Source: Actinomycetes bacterium
GTDB taxonomy: Bacteria > Actinomycetota > Actinomycetes > S36-B12 > UBA10799
Direction: 5' to 3'
Assembly: GCA_029779995.1 (NCBI GenBank)
Contig: JAKOZM010000351.1
Span: 1 to 16,486, forward strand
Length of the DNA stretch: 16,486 nucleotides
The stretch's first letter is position 1. Every line of letters begins with the position of its first letter. This document shows positions 14,007 through 16,486 of this stretch, one piece after another. The position numbers and the translations under genes were made by a program. Below the pieces are notes generated by a model that searched no databases, was not told the origin of the DNA, and was given only the letters and a program-made list of their open reading frames with translations.

Positions 14007-15076
14007 CCGTGGACCAACTGCCGCTGCAGGTCCGCCTCGCGGTCATCGGTGGGCTCGGCACCGTTGAGCAGTTCGATCGCCCGCCCGATTGTTGCGGCCC
14101 CCAGCAGCCGCTTCACGTCTCCACCGAGGATGATCGGGTCGTCCGCTTCGAGGGCCCGCTGGTGGCAGCGGGGGGCGAGATCGCAAAACGACAGGCACGC
14201 CTCCGCGTATTCGGTCGGTGCGTCGAGGACGCGTTGGACCAGGGTGGGGTTGTCGGCGGAGAAGTCGTCGTCACGCACGACGCCGAGGGCGATTTCCTCG
14301 AGTCGTTCGAAGCCCCGCTCAGCTCTAATCGCCTGGTAGGTCAGGTCCTCGTGTGCTCGGATCGAGGGCGAGTTGGAACCCGGCCAGGTGAAGACGAGGA
14401 ATCCGTCGGGCGCCAGATCGATGTCGTCCGTCAGGGCCAGTGACGTGATGGCCAGGTCGAGAGCGTGTCGGTAGATTCCGGCCTGCGCACGTGCCGCTGC
14501 CAACTGGTGTGGATCGGTGTGGCCACCGCGGTCGGGGAAGACTTTGATCTCGCCGACGGTGATGCGTGGGAGGCCCTCAACGGTTCGGGTGACGGTGACG
14601 ACGTCGATGATGAGCAACGCCTCGGGCAGGATCACCCCCTTCGGGATCTTGATCATCGGTGCCGCCACGATCGGCTCGGCTGAGTCGGGATTCGCCGCGA
14701 CGCGTTGCAGCCAGCGTTCGGTCTCCCGCAGGGCCTCATCGACAGATGTGACCCTTGTGCCGCCGTTGATTTTCAAGCGCAGGTCGGAGAATCCGACCGA
14801 ACCGGCCGGGATGACTCCTTCCCGCTGGAGCGCGTCGCGGATCCTGGCTGCGTCATTCGTGAAGAGGCCCGCTTCGAAACGGTTACCCCGTGCGATGGCG
14901 AACGGGGATTGACCGTAGCTCGCGTCGATCCCCGCCGCTGCGGCCGCCTTGTCGAGGCGGATGTTGTGGACCGCCGACAGCGTATTGGCCTCGCACGTGG
15001 GGTTCTTGGCCCACTGCTCGAAGCGCCCACGCGTGTTTCGTCGCGCCTCCTGCCGGATCTCGTCGACCTCGGTCAC
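14003..15076 (-). CDS. Cas4/RecB-like PD-(D/E)XK nuclease with putative Fe-S cluster
   Basis: 357 residues from a GTG at 15076, preceded by AGGGGG with 8 bases of spacing. RecB/Cas4-family features in order: C28, a GNRFE motif (64-68), a hydrophobic strand ending in D158 (LLIIDVV), GEIK with E176 and K178, and a Q191...Y202 motif (QLAAARAQAGIY). The C-terminal cysteines are C294, C298 and C304 (CLSFCDLAPRC). One N-terminal and three C-terminal cysteines around a D...ExK core match the iron-sulfur nucleases Cas4, AddB and Dna2, although the first spacing is CxxxC rather than CxxC. Likely a metal-dependent DNA nuclease. There is no CRISPR array or other cas gene here, so a CRISPR-adaptation role is not supported. 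First gene of the coupled nuclease-unknown-helicase operon. Confidence 0.8.
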   Translation of the reverse strand: MTEVDEIRQEARRNTRGRFEQWAKNPTCEANTLSAVHNIRLDKAAAAAGIDASYGQSPFAIARGNRFEAGLFTNDAARIRDALQREGVIPAGSVGFSDLRLKINGGTRVTSVDEALRETERWLQRVAANPDSAEPIVAAPMIKIPKGVILPEALLIIDVVTVTRTVEGLPRITVGEIKVFPDRGGHTDPHQLAAARAQAGIYRHALDLAITSLALTDDIDLAPDGFLVFTWPGSNSPSIRAHEDLTYQAIRAERGFERLEEIALGVVRDDDFSADNPTLVQRVLDAPTEYAEACLSFCDLAPRCHQRALEADDPIILGGDVKRLLGAATIGRAIELLNGAEPTDDREADLQRQLVHG

Positions 15077-15084
15077 GTTATCTA

Positions 15085-15090
15085 CCCCCT
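15085..15090 (-). promoter_or_regulatory. Shine-Dalgarno deciding the GTG start at 15076
   Basis: On the minus strand AGGGGG (15090 down to 15085) lies 8 bases before the GTG at 15076. It is the best ribosome site in the gap and supports that start over internal alternatives. Confidence 0.55.
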
Positions 15091-15125
15091 GCGGCAGCCC
15101 GGGTGACGGCCAATCCGCCTCCGCG

Positions 15126-15145
15126 CACTCATTGAGTGAAGCCTA
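15126..15145 (-). promoter_or_regulatory. Candidate promoter/operator of the three-gene operon
   Basis: Reading the minus strand, TAGGCT (15145-15140) matches TANNNT. One base later comes a perfect 13-bp palindrome, CACTCATTGAGTG (15126-15138 on the plus strand; 6-bp arms around one base). Transcription from this -10 would begin inside the palindrome, a usual place for a repressor site, giving a leader of roughly 55 nt. No good -35 is visible, so this stays tentative. Confidence 0.35.
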
Positions 15146-15179
15146 CGAGCAGGGTCCGACTCGGTGCTCAGATAAACAT

Positions 15180-16486
15180 TCATCGTGTTGCCGTAGCCAC
15201 CGTCTTGTCCGCGTGCTTCATGACTGGCTTCTGAGCGGTGGGGGCGGTGGTGGCCGCCCCTTGGGGTCGCCCCGGGTGGGGCGCTCCTTCGGTCAACGCG
15301 GTGGCGACCGTGGGGGCCTGTAGCCCGGTGCGACCTGCAATGTGTTGAGCGATTTCGCCTTGCTGTTGGTAGGACAGCGATGTGACCAACGATCCAAGCT
15401 CGCGGACGGTTTCGATGGTTCGGTGGAGGCCGTGGTCTCGGATGTCGTCGAGGCGTTGGTCGACAACGGCTACGGCGAGGGGGCGGCTGTCATCGAGCGC
15501 GTCGGTGGTGGCGGTGGGTCCGAACATGCGTTGGTAGTCGCTGGGGTCGGCTAGGGCGGTGGTGACGTGCTGCGCGTCGGTGACGCCGGCTCGGGCCAAC
15601 ATTTCGTGGGCTCGGGTGGCGGCGTCTTGTCCGGCGGTGTCGGGGTCGGTCCACACGGTGACGGGCAGCTGCAGGTCGGCGATCTGTCGGGCTTGCTCGG
15701 CGGTGAGTGCGGTGCCGTTGGCGGAGATCCCGAGGTGTTGTCCGCTGGTGGCGTAGGTGACGGCGGTGGCGTCCCAGGGGCCTTCGACGAGGACGACCCC
15801 GGCGGTAGATCCGGTGCGGTTGTGGAGGCCGTGGAGGTGGTGGCCTTTGGTGAATAGGTCGTTGCTACCGCTGTTGAGGTACTTGGGGGCGTTCGTCGGG
15901 TGGGCACCGTGGATCCGTGCGGTAAATCCGGCGACGGTGCCATCGCTGGTGATGTAGGGGAAGGTGACGCGGCCGCGGTTGGTGTCGATGAGCCGGCCGG
16001 TGCTGGCCACGCGGGACAGACTCGCGGCGGTCAACGTGGCGTCGCGGTGGCCGAGTTGGCGTAGGTGGGCGGTGAGACCGGTCCACGTGTCGGGTGCCCA
16101 TCCGATGCAGAGACGCGCCGCCACCGAAGGGTCGATGCCCCGGTCACGCACCGCTTGTGCCCAGTCCGGTGATGCGGCGGCCTGGGCCAGGAACCACTGC
16201 TGCGCGTCGTAGTTGGCGGCGGCGATCTGCGCTGCGGTGGGGCCGGTGAGCCCGACGGCTCGATCGGCGCTGGAACGTGCGGCGTCTGCGAGGCCGAGGC
16301 TACGGGTGGCCCGTTCGGCGACCTGCTCGACCGCGTCCTGATCGACCGAGGTGCGGTCGGCTAAGACTTGGGCGGCGACACCCCGGACACGCTCGGCGGT
16401 ACTGCGCAACGCTGCGGTCGGGTCGTCGGTGGCGTCGGCCCAACCGGCGATGTAAGCGAAGGAATAGTCGCCGGTGTCGAGGCCGT
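15180..16486 (-). CDS. DnaG-type TOPRIM primase, C-terminal part of a TraC-like conjugative primase (5' partial)
   Basis: The frame stays open through the right edge of the window, so the TTG at 16409 is probably not the true start. The DnaG catalytic core is clear: GRVTFPYITSDGTVAGFTARI, then APKYLNSGSNDLFTKGHHLHGL, then the TOPRIM motifs VEGPWD (EGxxD, codons at 15771-15785) and DPD (DxD, codons at 15639-15647). No N-terminal zinc finger of the cellular DnaG type is seen. The residues visible upstream (DYSFAYIAGWADATDDPTAA) resemble the C-terminal end of ArdC-type domains, as fused to primase in TraC of RP4-like plasmids. Such proteins are co-transferred and prime the complementary strand after conjugation. 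The last 60 or so residues are a low-complexity Ala/Thr/Pro tail. It marks the region as part of a conjugative plasmid or ICE. Confidence 0.85.
   Translation of the reverse strand, partial: GLDTGDYSFAYIAGWADATDDPTAALRSTAERVRGVAAQVLADRTSVDQDAVEQVAERATRSLGLADAARSSADRAVGLTGPTAAQIAAANYDAQQWFLAQAAASPDWAQAVRDRGIDPSVAARLCIGWAPDTWTGLTAHLRQLGHRDATLTAASLSRVASTGRLIDTNRGRVTFPYITSDGTVAGFTARIHGAHPTNAPKYLNSGSNDLFTKGHHLHGLHNRTGSTAGVVLVEGPWDATAVTYATSGQHLGISANGTALTAEQARQIADLQLPVTVWTDPDTAGQDAATRAHEMLARAGVTDAQHVTTALADPSDYQRMFGPTATTDALDDSRPLAVAVVDQRLDDIRDHGLHRTIETVRELGSLVTSLSYQQQGEIAQHIAGRTGLQAPTVATALTEGAPHPGRPQGAATTAPTAQKPVMKHADKTVATATR

Noticed and set aside
14003..15076. CRISPR-Cas adaptation gene (cas4)
   Set aside because: The nuclease is Cas4-like, but there is no repeat-spacer array and no cas1, cas2 or effector gene in the window.
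1..16486. tRNA, rRNA or attachment site
   Set aside because: I found no cloverleaf-like or rRNA-like sequence and no long direct repeat that would mark att ends. Element borders are probably outside the window.

Overview
The window looks like a piece of a high-GC actinobacterial genome. Reasons: high GC throughout, an excalibur-type calcium-binding C-terminus, a DUF2510-type domain, GTG/TTG starts, and several start codons with a TANNNT box exactly 6 nt upstream and no Shine-Dalgarno, the pattern of leaderless actinobacterial genes. The genus cannot be told from this sequence. Three features suggest an integrated conjugative element or plasmid: a solitary serine resolvase, a dense set of restriction/helicase/nuclease genes, and the C-terminal part of a conjugation-type primase at the right edge.

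Layout. 1-2950 holds envelope and secreted proteins: the end of an excalibur protein, a DUF2510/zinc-ribbon/one-TM protein, a convergent zinc-ribbon/one-TM/peptidoglycan-binding protein, and a small secreted protein of unknown family. 2995-3700 holds a small serine recombinase and, upstream of it, TGTC-based repeats resembling a res site. 3750-8317 is a type III restriction-modification pair (mod then res, ATGA overlap, minus strand). A 70-bp divergent intergenic region follows, with mirrored TAGCCT-N6-ATG starts and a central inverted repeat. 8388-11144 encodes a UvrD/RecB-type helicase-nuclease with an AddB/Cas4-type four-cysteine iron-sulfur signature. It converges, with an 8-bp stop overlap, on a tightly coupled minus-strand operon (15076 down to 11137): a Cas4-like PD-(D/E)XK nuclease with putative Fe-S cysteines, a 522-aa protein of unknown family, and an SF1B Upf1/Dna2/RecD-like helicase. 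The right edge is the 3' part of a DnaG-type TOPRIM primase whose visible upstream residues resemble the end of an ArdC-type domain, as in TraC-type conjugative primases.

How the parts may work together. Mod would mark host DNA and Res would cut unmodified DNA. The helicase-nuclease shares the mod-res promoter region, so it is a good candidate accessory enzyme that processes the cut ends. The three-gene operon puts a Cas4-like nuclease and an SF1B helicase (the two halves of a Dna2-like enzyme) on either side of an unknown protein. That arrangement is the best candidate here for an undescribed anti-phage or DNA-processing system. The defence role is inferred from context only.
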